From Halopseudomonas salegens (GTDB lineage Bacteria; Pseudomonadota; Gammaproteobacteria; Pseudomonadales; Pseudomonadaceae), in NCBI RefSeq assembly GCF_900105655.1, contig NZ_LT629787.1, positions 186,001 to 250,000 of the forward strand: a stretch of 64,000 nt of DNA, read 5' to 3'. The notes under the pieces are model-generated. The model was not told the origin of the DNA. It was given only the letters and a program-made list of their open reading frames with translations, and ran no database searches. Position 1 is the stretch's first letter. Each line of letters begins with the position of its first letter. This document shows, one piece after another, positions 9,345 through 18,199 of this stretch. The position numbers and the translations under genes were made by a program.

Positions 9345-12300
9345 TGCGCAGACTTTACCGGCTGATTTTTAATCGAATCACTTTTATCATCATTGGCATT
9401 ATCGCTTTTACCGCGTTCATATGGTACGCGGGCCCGCTGTTTGCCTTTGCGGAGTGGCGGCCTCTGGCGCCAGTATTCAATCGACTTGTTGTCATTGGCG
9501 TCGTCTATTTTCTGATTCTGCTCAGGGTGCTTATCTACTTCTGGGTCGCCAAGAGAATGAACGCCAAGCTGATGAATGCAATGGCCGGCATTTCTAAAAA
9601 TGACGGCCCTGAAGACAGCGTTCATCAAGAATCAATTGACTCGATCTCCAGCCATTTCGTGAAGGCGATGGGGCAGTTGAAAACAATGAAAATGGCCTCG
9701 GGCAATGAAGGCTTCTGGCAGCGTTTGCGCAAGCGCTACGTGTATCAGTTGCCATGGTACGTTTTCATTGGTGCACCTGGTTCCGGTAAAACCACGGCAC
9801 TGGTCAATAGTGGTTTGAGCTTTCCGCTGGAGGAAAGCACGGGCAAAGACAGCATCAAAGGGATTGGTGGAACGCGTCAGTGCGACTGGTGGTTTTCCGA
9901 TGAAGCTGTGCTGATAGACACGGCTGGGCGTTATACCACTCAGGATAGTGATGCAAGTCTTGATAAGGCGGAGTGGGACGGCTTTCTCAATCTTCTGAAA
10001 AAGTATCGTCCCAAACAACCCCTGAATGGTGCCATCCTGACCATCTCCATCCAGGACCTGCTTGGCGAGGATGCGGAGGGTCGCGCACAGCATATGAAGC
10101 GGTTGCGCGCACGTCTGAATGAGCTGAATTCCGGATTGGGAATCGTGCTGCCAGTCTACGTGCTGGTAACCAAAGCCGACCTTCTGGGTGGTTTCAACGA
10201 GTATTTTTCGGCCTTGAACAGGGAGGAACGGGCTCAGGTGTGGGGGTTCACGCTGCCCTGTAACGACAATGGGCGTGTCGCGGACAAAGCTGAGCTGCTG
10301 CGGGAAATGGACCAGCTTACAAAGCGCCTGCACGACGATCTGCCCAAGCTGATGTTGCATGAAAATGAACTGTCACGTCGTGCCAGGGCCTATTCGTTAC
10401 CCCAGAATTTTGCAAACGTGTCACCGCTGCTGTGCGATCTTGTGGCTGAGGTATTCACCAACAATCAATTTACCGACAATGTACTGCTGCGAGGGGTATA
10501 TTTCACCAGCGGTACCCAGGAAGGTACGCCGTTTGATCGTGTGCTGAGCGTACTTGGCAACAACCTGGGTTGCGACGCACGGGTGACGCTGCAAAGCTCT
10601 CCGGTAAAAGGAAAGAGCTTCTTTCTTGAAGATTTGCTGAAAAAAGTGATTTTCAGGGAAGCACACCTGGCCGGTCGAAACCTGAAAGCTGAACGACGCG
10701 AGGCTTTCCTCAATTACTGCGGGCATGGGCTGGTAATTGCCTCACTGGCGATTACCTGTGCTTTATGGATTTCAAGCTACAAGAAAAACACGGACCACCT
10801 TGAATTCGTTGACAGTAAAGTTGATTTTCTTGAGGGCGATCTCGACGCGCTCAGAGAAACCCGTGGCCAAAGTCTGTATGAAATAATACAAGTACTCGAT
10901 CAAATGGACATGCTGGCAGACAGCAGACAGTTTGTATTCGATCAGCCGCCCTATAGTCACAGGTTCGGCTTGTATCAAGGGTATAAAGTGCATTCTGCTT
11001 CTGACCTGAAGTATAAGGCTACCCTTGAAAGTACACTGTTGCCGCGGGTCATAAAACGGCTGGAATATATTCTTTCCCAGCCAGCCGAAGGCAACCTTGA
11101 GGTGTCCTATGAGGCGTTGAAAGCCTACCTCATGTTTTATGATGCCATGCATTACGATGCCAATGATCTTTATGATTTTGTCATCGCGGACTGGCATGCC
11201 AACTTGCCGGCGAGCATTCAGGGGGCCCAGCGTGACAGAATGGATTACCACTTGCGCAACCTGCTGTTCCATGACTACGTGGCTTCGCCATTTCAGTTGG
11301 ATGAGGGCATGGTCAAGAGTAAACGCTCTGAACTGGCTGCCTACAGCTTTGCGCATAGAGCCTATAGCCGAATAAAAAGAAGCCTGACCGAAGCCGTGAC
11401 CGGAGAATTCAACGTTGCCCAGGCTGCAGGGCCGCAAGCGATGCTGGTTTTTTCCCGGGAAAGTGGCAAGCCTTTAACGTCAGGCATCCCCCTCTTGTAC
11501 ACCTATAATGGCTATCACAAGCTGTTTTTGCCGGAGATCAGTTCGGCGCTGGGGGCGCTTCATCGGGAAGAAAGCTGGGTGTTAGGAAACGCGGGTCATA
11601 TAGAGACTGATTTCAGGGATGAAATTTTCCAAAGTAGCCTGCAACGCGATGTAAAAAGGTTGTATCTGCATGAATACGTCAATCAGTGGGAGGAATATCT
11701 TGCTGATATCCGGCTGATCAACACGACATCGATGACGCAGAGCCTCGAGGTCGCTCGCGTGCTGTCAGCCCCGGATTCTCCTGTTGCCCAATTCCTGCGT
11801 TCGGTCGCCAAGGAAACGCACCTGCTGGCGGGCACCCAGAAAACATCCAATGATCAATATTCATTGCTGGGTCGGGCCAAGATGCGGGTAACCACCACAA
11901 TGTCCGATGTCGAGCGTGTGGCAGGGCCGGATATATTTCAGCGCCGAGGTGATATTGAACAGTTGGAACTGATTGTTGATGACCGCTTTCAGCCGATCCG
12001 GCGAATGGTTGAAGGTGACGGTGGTGCAGTCCCCCTGGATTCGGTCATCAACATGTTCAACGATCTTTACATGACGCTGTCGAGTACGGACGCAGCAGCT
12101 CGAAGTGGTGTCACCTCGGCCACCCTGGCGTCTCCCCAGGGCGTTGACTTGACCCGCGTTCGTGCTGAAGCGGCACAGCTGCCAGTTCCGTTGCGTACCA
12201 TGCTGGAAAATCTGGCGGATGCCAGTGATCAGCAGATTTCGGGAAGCACCCATAAAAGCCTGTCAGGTGAACTGGAAAGCCGTATAGGACGGTTCTGCCG

Positions 12301-12937
12301 AACGGCAGTCAATGGCCGTTACCCTTTCCAGCGTGGCTCCAGCAGGGATGTGACGACAGCTGACTTTACCCGGTTGTTCAGCCATGGCGGCATGTTCGAC
12401 CAGTTCTTCCAGGAGCACTTGAGACAGCGAGTCGATACCACGGCCCCGGTCTGGACTATGCGCCAAGCGGGCGGCGTCAACGTCCCTGTCCACTCCTTTC
12501 AGCGGGCGGCGCGCATCCGCGACGTCATGTTCCAGCATGGGAGTGCTGCACCGCAGATGGCATTCACCTTCAAGGTGATCGAAATGGATGCCTCGATCGC
12601 ATTTGCCAACTTTGATTTTGATGGCCAGGTTTTCCGCTATGCGCATGGGCCACAAATGCAGTATCAGGTGAAATGGCCCGGACCACGAGGGGCAACCCAG
12701 GTGCGAGTCGAGTTGGCTGATTCCAGTGGTCAGAGAGCATCAGTGGTCAAGGAAGGCCCCTGGGCAGCGTTGCGGTTTTTTGATGAGGCGGAGAACCGGC
12801 GCTCGGGTGGACCGGAAAAGTTCATTTCAACCTTTGTTGTAAACGGGAACAAATTGGTACTCGAAGTAACCGCCAGTAGTGTAGAAAGCCCCTTCATGCT
12901 TTCTGACTTTACCAATTTCAGATGTCCGGTTCTGTAA
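9341..12937 (+). CDS. tssM: T6SS inner-membrane protein TssM (IcmF family)
   Basis: Largest component of the envelope-spanning complex, reaching from the inner membrane to TssJ. 1198 residues. Two N-terminal membrane helices (about 10-32 and 45-66), a cytoplasmic NTPase-like domain with Walker A GAPGSGKTT at residues 144-152 and a DTAGRY motif near residue 190, a third helix at about 461-480, then a long periplasmic part with the C-terminal TssM core. The Walker motif is intact, which is not so in all family members. The start ATG overlaps the tssL stop; a second ATG follows directly. Confidence 0.96.
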   Translation: MMRRLYRLIFNRITFIIIGIIAFTAFIWYAGPLFAFAEWRPLAPVFNRLVVIGVVYFLILLRVLIYFWVAKRMNAKLMNAMAGISKNDGPEDSVHQESIDSISSHFVKAMGQLKTMKMASGNEGFWQRLRKRYVYQLPWYVFIGAPGSGKTTALVNSGLSFPLEESTGKDSIKGIGGTRQCDWWFSDEAVLIDTAGRYTTQDSDASLDKAEWDGFLNLLKKYRPKQPLNGAILTISIQDLLGEDAEGRAQHMKRLRARLNELNSGLGIVLPVYVLVTKADLLGGFNEYFSALNREERAQVWGFTLPCNDNGRVADKAELLREMDQLTKRLHDDLPKLMLHENELSRRARAYSLPQNFANVSPLLCDLVAEVFTNNQFTDNVLLRGVYFTSGTQEGTPFDRVLSVLGNNLGCDARVTLQSSPVKGKSFFLEDLLKKVIFREAHLAGRNLKAERREAFLNYCGHGLVIASLAITCALWISSYKKNTDHLEFVDSKVDFLEGDLDALRETRGQSLYEIIQVLDQMDMLADSRQFVFDQPPYSHRFGLYQGYKVHSASDLKYKATLESTLLPRVIKRLEYILSQPAEGNLEVSYEALKAYLMFYDAMHYDANDLYDFVIADWHANLPASIQGAQRDRMDYHLRNLLFHDYVASPFQLDEGMVKSKRSELAAYSFAHRAYSRIKRSLTEAVTGEFNVAQAAGPQAMLVFSRESGKPLTSGIPLLYTYNGYHKLFLPEISSALGALHREESWVLGNAGHIETDFRDEIFQSSLQRDVKRLYLHEYVNQWEEYLADIRLINTTSMTQSLEVARVLSAPDSPVAQFLRSVAKETHLLAGTQKTSNDQYSLLGRAKMRVTTTMSDVERVAGPDIFQRRGDIEQLELIVDDRFQPIRRMVEGDGGAVPLDSVINMFNDLYMTLSSTDAAARSGVTSATLASPQGVDLTRVRAEAAQLPVPLRTMLENLADASDQQISGSTHKSLSGELESRIGRFCRTAVNGRYPFQRGSSRDVTTADFTRLFSHGGMFDQFFQEHLRQRVDTTAPVWTMRQAGGVNVPVHSFQRAARIRDVMFQHGSAAPQMAFTFKVIEMDASIAFANFDFDGQVFRYAHGPQMQYQVKWPGPRGATQVRVELADSSGQRASVVKEGPWAALRFFDEAENRRSGGPEKFISTFVVNGNKLVLEVTASSVESPFMLSDFTNFRCPVL

Positions 12938-12948
12938 GGGGGCAAATA

Positions 12949-13557
12949 GTGAATTCCGCAGTTATGCAGAAGTTTGCGTTTGGGTTTTATGGAAAGATTC
13001 CATCAGTTGGCGACTTTGTGCATAGAGGCTTGTCCGGAGCATCTATCTCCTTGATAGATGCCTGGCTTCAGGCCGGAATGGATTCAATGGATTTGAACAG
13101 CTCGCCTCATTATGAGCGCTACATGGTATCGCCCATATGTTGTTTTATTTTGCCAAAGAACGTGTGGAGTCATAACGCTGTCGCCGGTTTCATAATGCCC
13201 AGCATTGATCGCGTCGGGCGGCTATTTCCTTTGGTGGTCATGCTTGAAATGTCCCAGGAAGAGGACATCGATCACGCAATACTGGCAAGCGCCCTTGCCC
13301 ACGCCAGTGCCGACGCCCTGCATGCATTGCATCAGCGCCTGAGTCCAGGCGAGCTCTATGACAGGCTGGTGTGCTCCCGCGAGTTGACGATAAAGGCGGG
13401 TAACAGCGCTGTGTTCGATGCCGGGATAGGTGATTCCTGTTCAATCGGGGGAACGCGCTCGCTTTGGTGGCGCCTGAGTGGATCCGAGATGACGGAACCG
13501 ACTGTATTTGAGAATTCAGCGGCAGAAAAAATATTCCCCTATTTGTTTTCGGGGTGA
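12949..13557 (+). CDS. tagF: T6SS-associated protein TagF
   Basis: Cytoplasmic post-translational repressor of T6SS assembly that, in P. aeruginosa, acts on the FHA protein independently of threonine phosphorylation. About 202 residues. The family hallmark FYGKIPSVGDFVHRGL is near the N-terminus. The GTG at 12949 is chosen because AAGGGGG lies six bases upstream and it clears the tssM stop; the ATG at 12922 lies inside tssM and would add nine residues. Here TagF is a separate gene, whereas some species fuse it to PppA. A 174-base gap follows before ppkA. Confidence 0.88.
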   Translation: MNSAVMQKFAFGFYGKIPSVGDFVHRGLSGASISLIDAWLQAGMDSMDLNSSPHYERYMVSPICCFILPKNVWSHNAVAGFIMPSIDRVGRLFPLVVMLEMSQEEDIDHAILASALAHASADALHALHQRLSPGELYDRLVCSRELTIKAGNSAVFDAGIGDSCSIGGTRSLWWRLSGSEMTEPTVFENSAAEKIFPYLFSG

Positions 13558-13731
13558 CTGCTGACGCATTCAGGCGCCTTAAACGGCAGAAAGTTGATTA
13601 AAAGTGTGCACTGCTTCACAAAACGACAATTTAGAGGCGCAGAGAGGCCCAAAGGCCGTTGATTTATGGGATAGGGCTACCTTAGACTCAGCGCCTGTCA
13701 GAAACGGACCTCGCCCCAGGAAGTATGTTGC

Positions 13732-16119
13732 ATGGATGCCTCGTCAACAGCCCGATCATCGTTACTTGATATGGATAGCGCAGGCAATCCTGACGCTCCC
13801 TGTGTCAATGCGCTGCCTTCAGGAACACGATTAAAGGAATTTGAGCTCCTTTCCCCTCTGGGGCAGGGTGGCTTCAGTATTGTGTATGCGGCGATGGATA
13901 CGGCCTTGCAGCGTCCGGTAGCCGTCAAGGAGTATATGCCGTCGAGCTTTGCCAGTCGTGCCGATAGCTCGCAGGTCATCCTCAGATCACAGCGTCACAA
14001 AAGCTCCTTCGATGCCGGCATGAACAGTTTCATCGAAGAAGCGCGTTTGCTGGCCCAATTCAAGCATCCTGCCCTGGTTGAAGTGCTCAGTTTCTGGGAA
14101 GAAAACGGCACGGCCTACATGGTCATGCCCCTCTACAGTGGCAAAACACTCCGGCAGACGCTCCGTGACCAGCCCGGCTGCGCCAATGAAGTCTGGCTCA
14201 AGGGTCTCATCGCCCCGATTCTGGATGTGCTGGAATTACTCCACGAACAGCAGATTTACCATCGCGATATCGCTCCGGACAACATCATCATCAAACTGGA
14301 CGGGCTGCCCGTTCTGCTTGACCTGGGGTCTGCGCGCAAAGTGGTTACTGACAGCGAGCATGCGCCTACAGTGGTGGTCAAGCCGGGTTATGCGCCGATT
14401 GAACAGTACGCAGAAGACAAAAGCGTACCCCAGGGCCCCTGGACCGATATCTACGCACTGGGTGCATTGCTGTATTACTCCGTAACCGGTCGGGCACCCA
14501 GCGCGTCGGTTTCACGGATGATGAAGGATTCGCTGCAGCCGCTGAGTGATCAACCGCTGACTGGTTACTCCAGAGAGTTTCTGGCGGCCATTGATCTGGC
14601 GCTTGCCTTGCAACCAGCGGACCGGCCGCAGTCCATACGCGAGTTCCGGGATGCCCTGGAAGTCAGTAACTTGTCAAAGTCACAGGCACAAATGGCCAGG
14701 GCAGTGCCTGCGGACTCAAACCCTGAATATCTGGATGAAGAAAAAACGGTCATTCTTTCTGCCGCGGATCTGGAGCAATTACTTCAGGGCGACGCCGAAC
14801 CGGATGCCCGGACTGACGCTGGTGAATACCAGGACGTGTTCAGCGCTCAGGAACCGCAGCAGGAGACCCACGCTTTTGCGGATATGGATGAGTTTCTCAA
14901 TCCCCCAACGCCGCAATCGCTCGGCACGGTTTCCGTACCTGAAAGCCATGCTGCAGCCAGTGTGCAGGCAGTGTCCGACAACCGCAAAGCGACCGGCAAT
15001 CGGCCCAGCAATCGCCGTCTTTTGGCATGGGCTGCAGCCGTAGTCTCCGGCACCTTGTCAGTCACCCTGTTGATCGCAGCCATACTGACCAGCCAGAATG
15101 AAGATCAGCCTGCCAGTGTGCTGGCCGACGTTCCCCAGCCGGACGTGGAAGCACCCATTGACGTTGCTGTGGCCAGCGACGAAGACCCCGAGCCTTCGGT
15201 TGATCAAATGGATACCACTGCGGGTGAGGCGCTCTTTTTCGACGTGCCCCGGCAACCTGAACCCCCTTTTGCGGACCCGTTCCTGCATAGCCCGGTACCC
15301 TATGAGACAGCAGGGGAGGATGCATTGCTGTTTTCTGCCCTGAGCCAGGAAGCGCAGCAGGGTGCGCCTGGGTTATCGAACGAAGACTTTTTGTTCGCCG
15401 AGGCGCAAGAGGGTGCCAGCAACCCTGGTATTACCCTCAGTCAGGCGAGCGAGCCTCCGCCAGTGGTGACGGCCAGCCCACGCCCCGGCAATACCAGCCG
15501 GCCACAAGCCACGTCCACCCCCGCCCGGGCCGAACGCAATACGGCGCCGGAAGTTGCCACCGGGAAGATTGCGCTGAATGTTTTGCCGTGGGGAGAAGTC
15601 TGGGTTGATGGCGAGCTGATGGGTATTACGCCCCCCCTGCGTGAACTTCAGTTACCTGTAGGTCAGCGCAGCATCGAAATTCGCAACCCGGGTTTCTCCA
15701 GCCTGACACACAGCATCGAGGTCAATGCAGACCGGGTACCGCTCATAGCCCATGAGTTCATCTCCGGTGCTGGCGCGCGCAATCTGGATGTCCCCGAGAG
15801 GTCGGCGCCGAGAGTGACTGAGGTACAGCAAAGCCCGCGTACTCCGCGTACTCCCGCCCAACCGCAGGCCCCTGCGACCCCGGCCAATACGGACAGCCCT
15901 GCTGCCATGCAGTTTGGTTTCGCCGATCTTCGTGTCAGCCCGTGGGCAGAAGTATGGGTAAACGGTGAAATGCAGGGTATCGCCCCGCCATTGAATGAAC
16001 TGCGGCTGCCGGAAGGGGAGCACATCATTGAGTTTCGCAACCAGAATGCCCCCGTCGCCAGGCAGACGGTAACGATATCCAGTGCGCGCCGTGCAGTGCT
16101 GGTGCAGACATTCGACTGA
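13732..16119 (+). CDS. ppkA: T6SS membrane Ser/Thr kinase PpkA with two periplasmic PEGA domains
   Basis: Phosphorylates the FHA protein and starts T6SS assembly. 795 residues. Cytoplasmic kinase domain at about 36-315: glycine loop GQGGFS at 44-49, the ATP-binding Lys in AVKEY at 66, catalytic HRD at 177-179, DLG at 197-199 in place of DFG, and APDN. One membrane helix at about 428-452. The periplasmic part has a disordered Pro/Ala-rich stretch and two PEGA-type repeats (about 605-660 and 725-780), each with a WxEVWV(N/D)GE motif. P. aeruginosa PpkA carries a von Willebrand A domain outside the membrane instead, so the sensing part differs. AGGAAG lies about nine bases before the ATG. Confidence 0.9.
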   Translation: MDASSTARSSLLDMDSAGNPDAPCVNALPSGTRLKEFELLSPLGQGGFSIVYAAMDTALQRPVAVKEYMPSSFASRADSSQVILRSQRHKSSFDAGMNSFIEEARLLAQFKHPALVEVLSFWEENGTAYMVMPLYSGKTLRQTLRDQPGCANEVWLKGLIAPILDVLELLHEQQIYHRDIAPDNIIIKLDGLPVLLDLGSARKVVTDSEHAPTVVVKPGYAPIEQYAEDKSVPQGPWTDIYALGALLYYSVTGRAPSASVSRMMKDSLQPLSDQPLTGYSREFLAAIDLALALQPADRPQSIREFRDALEVSNLSKSQAQMARAVPADSNPEYLDEEKTVILSAADLEQLLQGDAEPDARTDAGEYQDVFSAQEPQQETHAFADMDEFLNPPTPQSLGTVSVPESHAAASVQAVSDNRKATGNRPSNRRLLAWAAAVVSGTLSVTLLIAAILTSQNEDQPASVLADVPQPDVEAPIDVAVASDEDPEPSVDQMDTTAGEALFFDVPRQPEPPFADPFLHSPVPYETAGEDALLFSALSQEAQQGAPGLSNEDFLFAEAQEGASNPGITLSQASEPPPVVTASPRPGNTSRPQATSTPARAERNTAPEVATGKIALNVLPWGEVWVDGELMGITPPLRELQLPVGQRSIEIRNPGFSSLTHSIEVNADRVPLIAHEFISGAGARNLDVPERSAPRVTEVQQSPRTPRTPAQPQAPATPANTDSPAAMQFGFADLRVSPWAEVWVNGEMQGIAPPLNELRLPEGEHIIEFRNQNAPVARQTVTISSARRAVLVQTFD

Positions 16120-16160
16120 CAGACGCTTTTTCATACACCCAAGGGTTAAGTGGCATAGAC

Positions 16161-16574
16161 ATGAAACGATCGATTCAGAATTTTGCCTTGACTGGCATGT
16201 TGGCCATCCTGCTGACAGGTTGTCTGGCAACAGGGCCTACCGTAGCGCCGCCTCTGACAGCCGAGGAGATTGCCCGTCAGCGAGCCAGCCAATCACTGGA
16301 TGATGCCTTGGCACTGTACGAGAAAGGCTATTACCAGCAGGCGGAGCACCGGCTGCTGAGTGAAGACATCTGGCGGGGCAGCAATCAGACGCAGCAGTCT
16401 GCCTTGAAGCACCTGGCTTTCATCTACTGCATCAGCGACAGGAAACAGATGTGTCGCCATGCCTTTGAGCGCGCGATACACATCAATCAGAACTTTACCC
16501 TGAGTTCAGCAGAGGCGACGCACCCGCTCTGGGGGCCGGAATATCAATTGGCCCGCACGGGCAAGCAGAATTGA
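16161..16574 (+). CDS. T6SS-locus TPR-like lipoprotein (TssQ-like)
   Basis: 137-residue lipoprotein. The signal ends in LLTGC, so lipidation is at Cys21; the residues after Cys (LATG) have no Asp at +2, which favours transport to the outer membrane. The mature part looks like a short tetratricopeptide fold: DDALALYEKGYYQQAEHRL followed by an ALKHLAFIYC helix and a second helix pair. Small TPR lipoproteins inside T6SS loci have been named TssQ; assignment here rests on size, lipobox and position, not on a search. It sits 41 bases after ppkA and 19 bases before tssA. It may assist the membrane complex or PpkA signalling from the periplasm. Confidence 0.65.
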   Translation: MKRSIQNFALTGMLAILLTGCLATGPTVAPPLTAEEIARQRASQSLDDALALYEKGYYQQAEHRLLSEDIWRGSNQTQQSALKHLAFIYCISDRKQMCRHAFERAIHINQNFTLSSAEATHPLWGPEYQLARTGKQN

Positions 16575-16593
16575 TGAAAACGCCGGAGTCAGT

Positions 16594-17595
16594 ATGAGCA
16601 TCGATATCTCGATTTTGCTTGAGCCTGTATCGGTCGATAACCCGGCTGGCGCGGAGCTTGATTATGACCAGGAATTCGTTTCCCTGGTCACTGAAATGCA
16701 GGGCAAGCCCGAGCAGCAGTATGGGGAAACCCTGATCCACGCTGTCGAGCCTGACTGGACGCTGGTTTCACGGGAAGCCCAGGCCCTGTTGAAAAAAAGC
16801 AAGGACTTCAGGTTGGCGGTCATGATTACTCGGGCGCTGACCAGAACCGAGGGTGTAGCCGGCGCAGTGCTTGGAGTAGAACTGCTACTGGCATTGACCG
16901 AGCACTATTGGGCCAATGGCTTTCCGGCGCTGGAGTTTGAAGGGGAGGCGGACCCCTTGCTGCGCAGCAACGCGCTGACAGAATTGACTGCTAATAACGG
17001 CCTGATCAAGGACCTGCGCGAGCGCATCATCCATAGCCGCACACTGGGCAATATTGCGCTCGGCTCCCTGGAACGTATCCAGCAGTCGCGGGAAGCCGTC
17101 GATGACATTCCGCTGTCACGAGACAACGTCACGACGTTTCTGCAGGATGAATTGAAGGATGGCAACCCGGATATCGCCGCGCTGCCGACATTGCACAAGC
17201 TGACGAATACGCTGAAAGAGCGCATCCAGTGTCAGCTGGGCGCCGAATATGCACCCGATTTCGGCGCATTGTGCAGCTTTCTTGACTGTTTTCTACGCCC
17301 GGAACTGGCCGCAGAGGAGTCCCCGCAAGCGCCGGAGGCGCCCGCTGTGAGCCAGGGCCCGGCGTCAAACGGAGTTGCACATGCATCAGGCCGGCTTGGG
17401 CGTCAGGACGCCATCTCCATGCTTGATGCGGTGTGCGCCTACCTGGAAGAGTGTGAACCCGCCAACCCTGCACCGCTACTGATTCGCAGAGCGCGGAACA
17501 TGATCGGCCAGGATTTTGTTTCGATTCTCAGAGACATAGCGCCTGACGGGTTGCATCAGGTTGAAATGATAACTGGTATTTCCGCAAGAGAATGA
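16594..17595 (+). CDS. tssA: T6SS assembly cap protein TssA
   Basis: Organises tube and sheath polymerisation from the baseplate. 333 residues. An ImpA-type N-terminal domain covers about residues 8-130, recognisable from DNPAGAELDYDQEF near the start and the EHYWANGFP motif near residue 107. A Pro/Ala linker follows at about 235-265 and a short C-terminal domain at about 268-330. The ATG at 16594 is preceded by GGAG. The gene order tssA-tssB-tssC-hcp matches the H1 cluster. Confidence 0.92.
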   Translation: MSIDISILLEPVSVDNPAGAELDYDQEFVSLVTEMQGKPEQQYGETLIHAVEPDWTLVSREAQALLKKSKDFRLAVMITRALTRTEGVAGAVLGVELLLALTEHYWANGFPALEFEGEADPLLRSNALTELTANNGLIKDLRERIIHSRTLGNIALGSLERIQQSREAVDDIPLSRDNVTTFLQDELKDGNPDIAALPTLHKLTNTLKERIQCQLGAEYAPDFGALCSFLDCFLRPELAAEESPQAPEAPAVSQGPASNGVAHASGRLGRQDAISMLDAVCAYLEECEPANPAPLLIRRARNMIGQDFVSILRDIAPDGLHQVEMITGISARE

Positions 17596-17631
17596 TCAGC
17601 ACACAGCTGACATGCCGTTCAAGGAGAGAAT

Positions 17632-18171
17632 ATGACGTCCCCAATCAATTCCAAAAGCAGTCAGAAGTTCATAAGCCGTAACCGCGCCCCGCGTGTACAG
17701 ATTGAATACGATGTCGAGCTTTACGGCTCGGAAAAGAAAATCCAGTTGCCCTTTGTCATGGGCATCATGGCCGACCTTGCAGGCAAGCCACTTGAGCCCA
17801 TGGATTCAGTCGCTGACCGCAAGTTTCTTGAAATCGACATCGACAACTTCGATGAGCGAATGAAAGCCATCAAACCAAGGGCAGCCTTCCACGTGGACAA
17901 TACCTTGACCGGTGAAGGCAATCTGGCGGTTGAGCTCAATTTCGAAAGCATGGATGACTTCTCTCCTGATGCCGTAGCAGAGCAGGTTGATGCGCTGTCG
18001 AAGCTCCTCAATGCGCGTACAGAGCTGAACAATCTGCTCACCTACATGGATGGTAAAACGGGTGCAGAAGAGCTGATCGGGCGTGTTTTACAGGACCCCG
18101 CGTTGCTCAAGTCGCTGGCGCAGTCACCCAATCCCGAAGTCAAAACAGTTGATACTGAAGACAACAACTGA
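17632..18171 (+). CDS. tssB: T6SS sheath small subunit TssB
   Basis: Forms, with TssC, the contractile sheath around the Hcp tube. 179 residues, typical length. The segment RNRAPRVQIEYDVE and the LPFVMGIMADLAG motif are characteristic of the family. AAGGAGA lies just before the ATG at 17632. The stop is 28 bases before the tssC start. Confidence 0.96.
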   Translation: MTSPINSKSSQKFISRNRAPRVQIEYDVELYGSEKKIQLPFVMGIMADLAGKPLEPMDSVADRKFLEIDIDNFDERMKAIKPRAAFHVDNTLTGEGNLAVELNFESMDDFSPDAVAEQVDALSKLLNARTELNNLLTYMDGKTGAEELIGRVLQDPALLKSLAQSPNPEVKTVDTEDNN

Positions 18172-18199
18172 ATTCAATTTACAAGAGGAGCTTCAGGCC

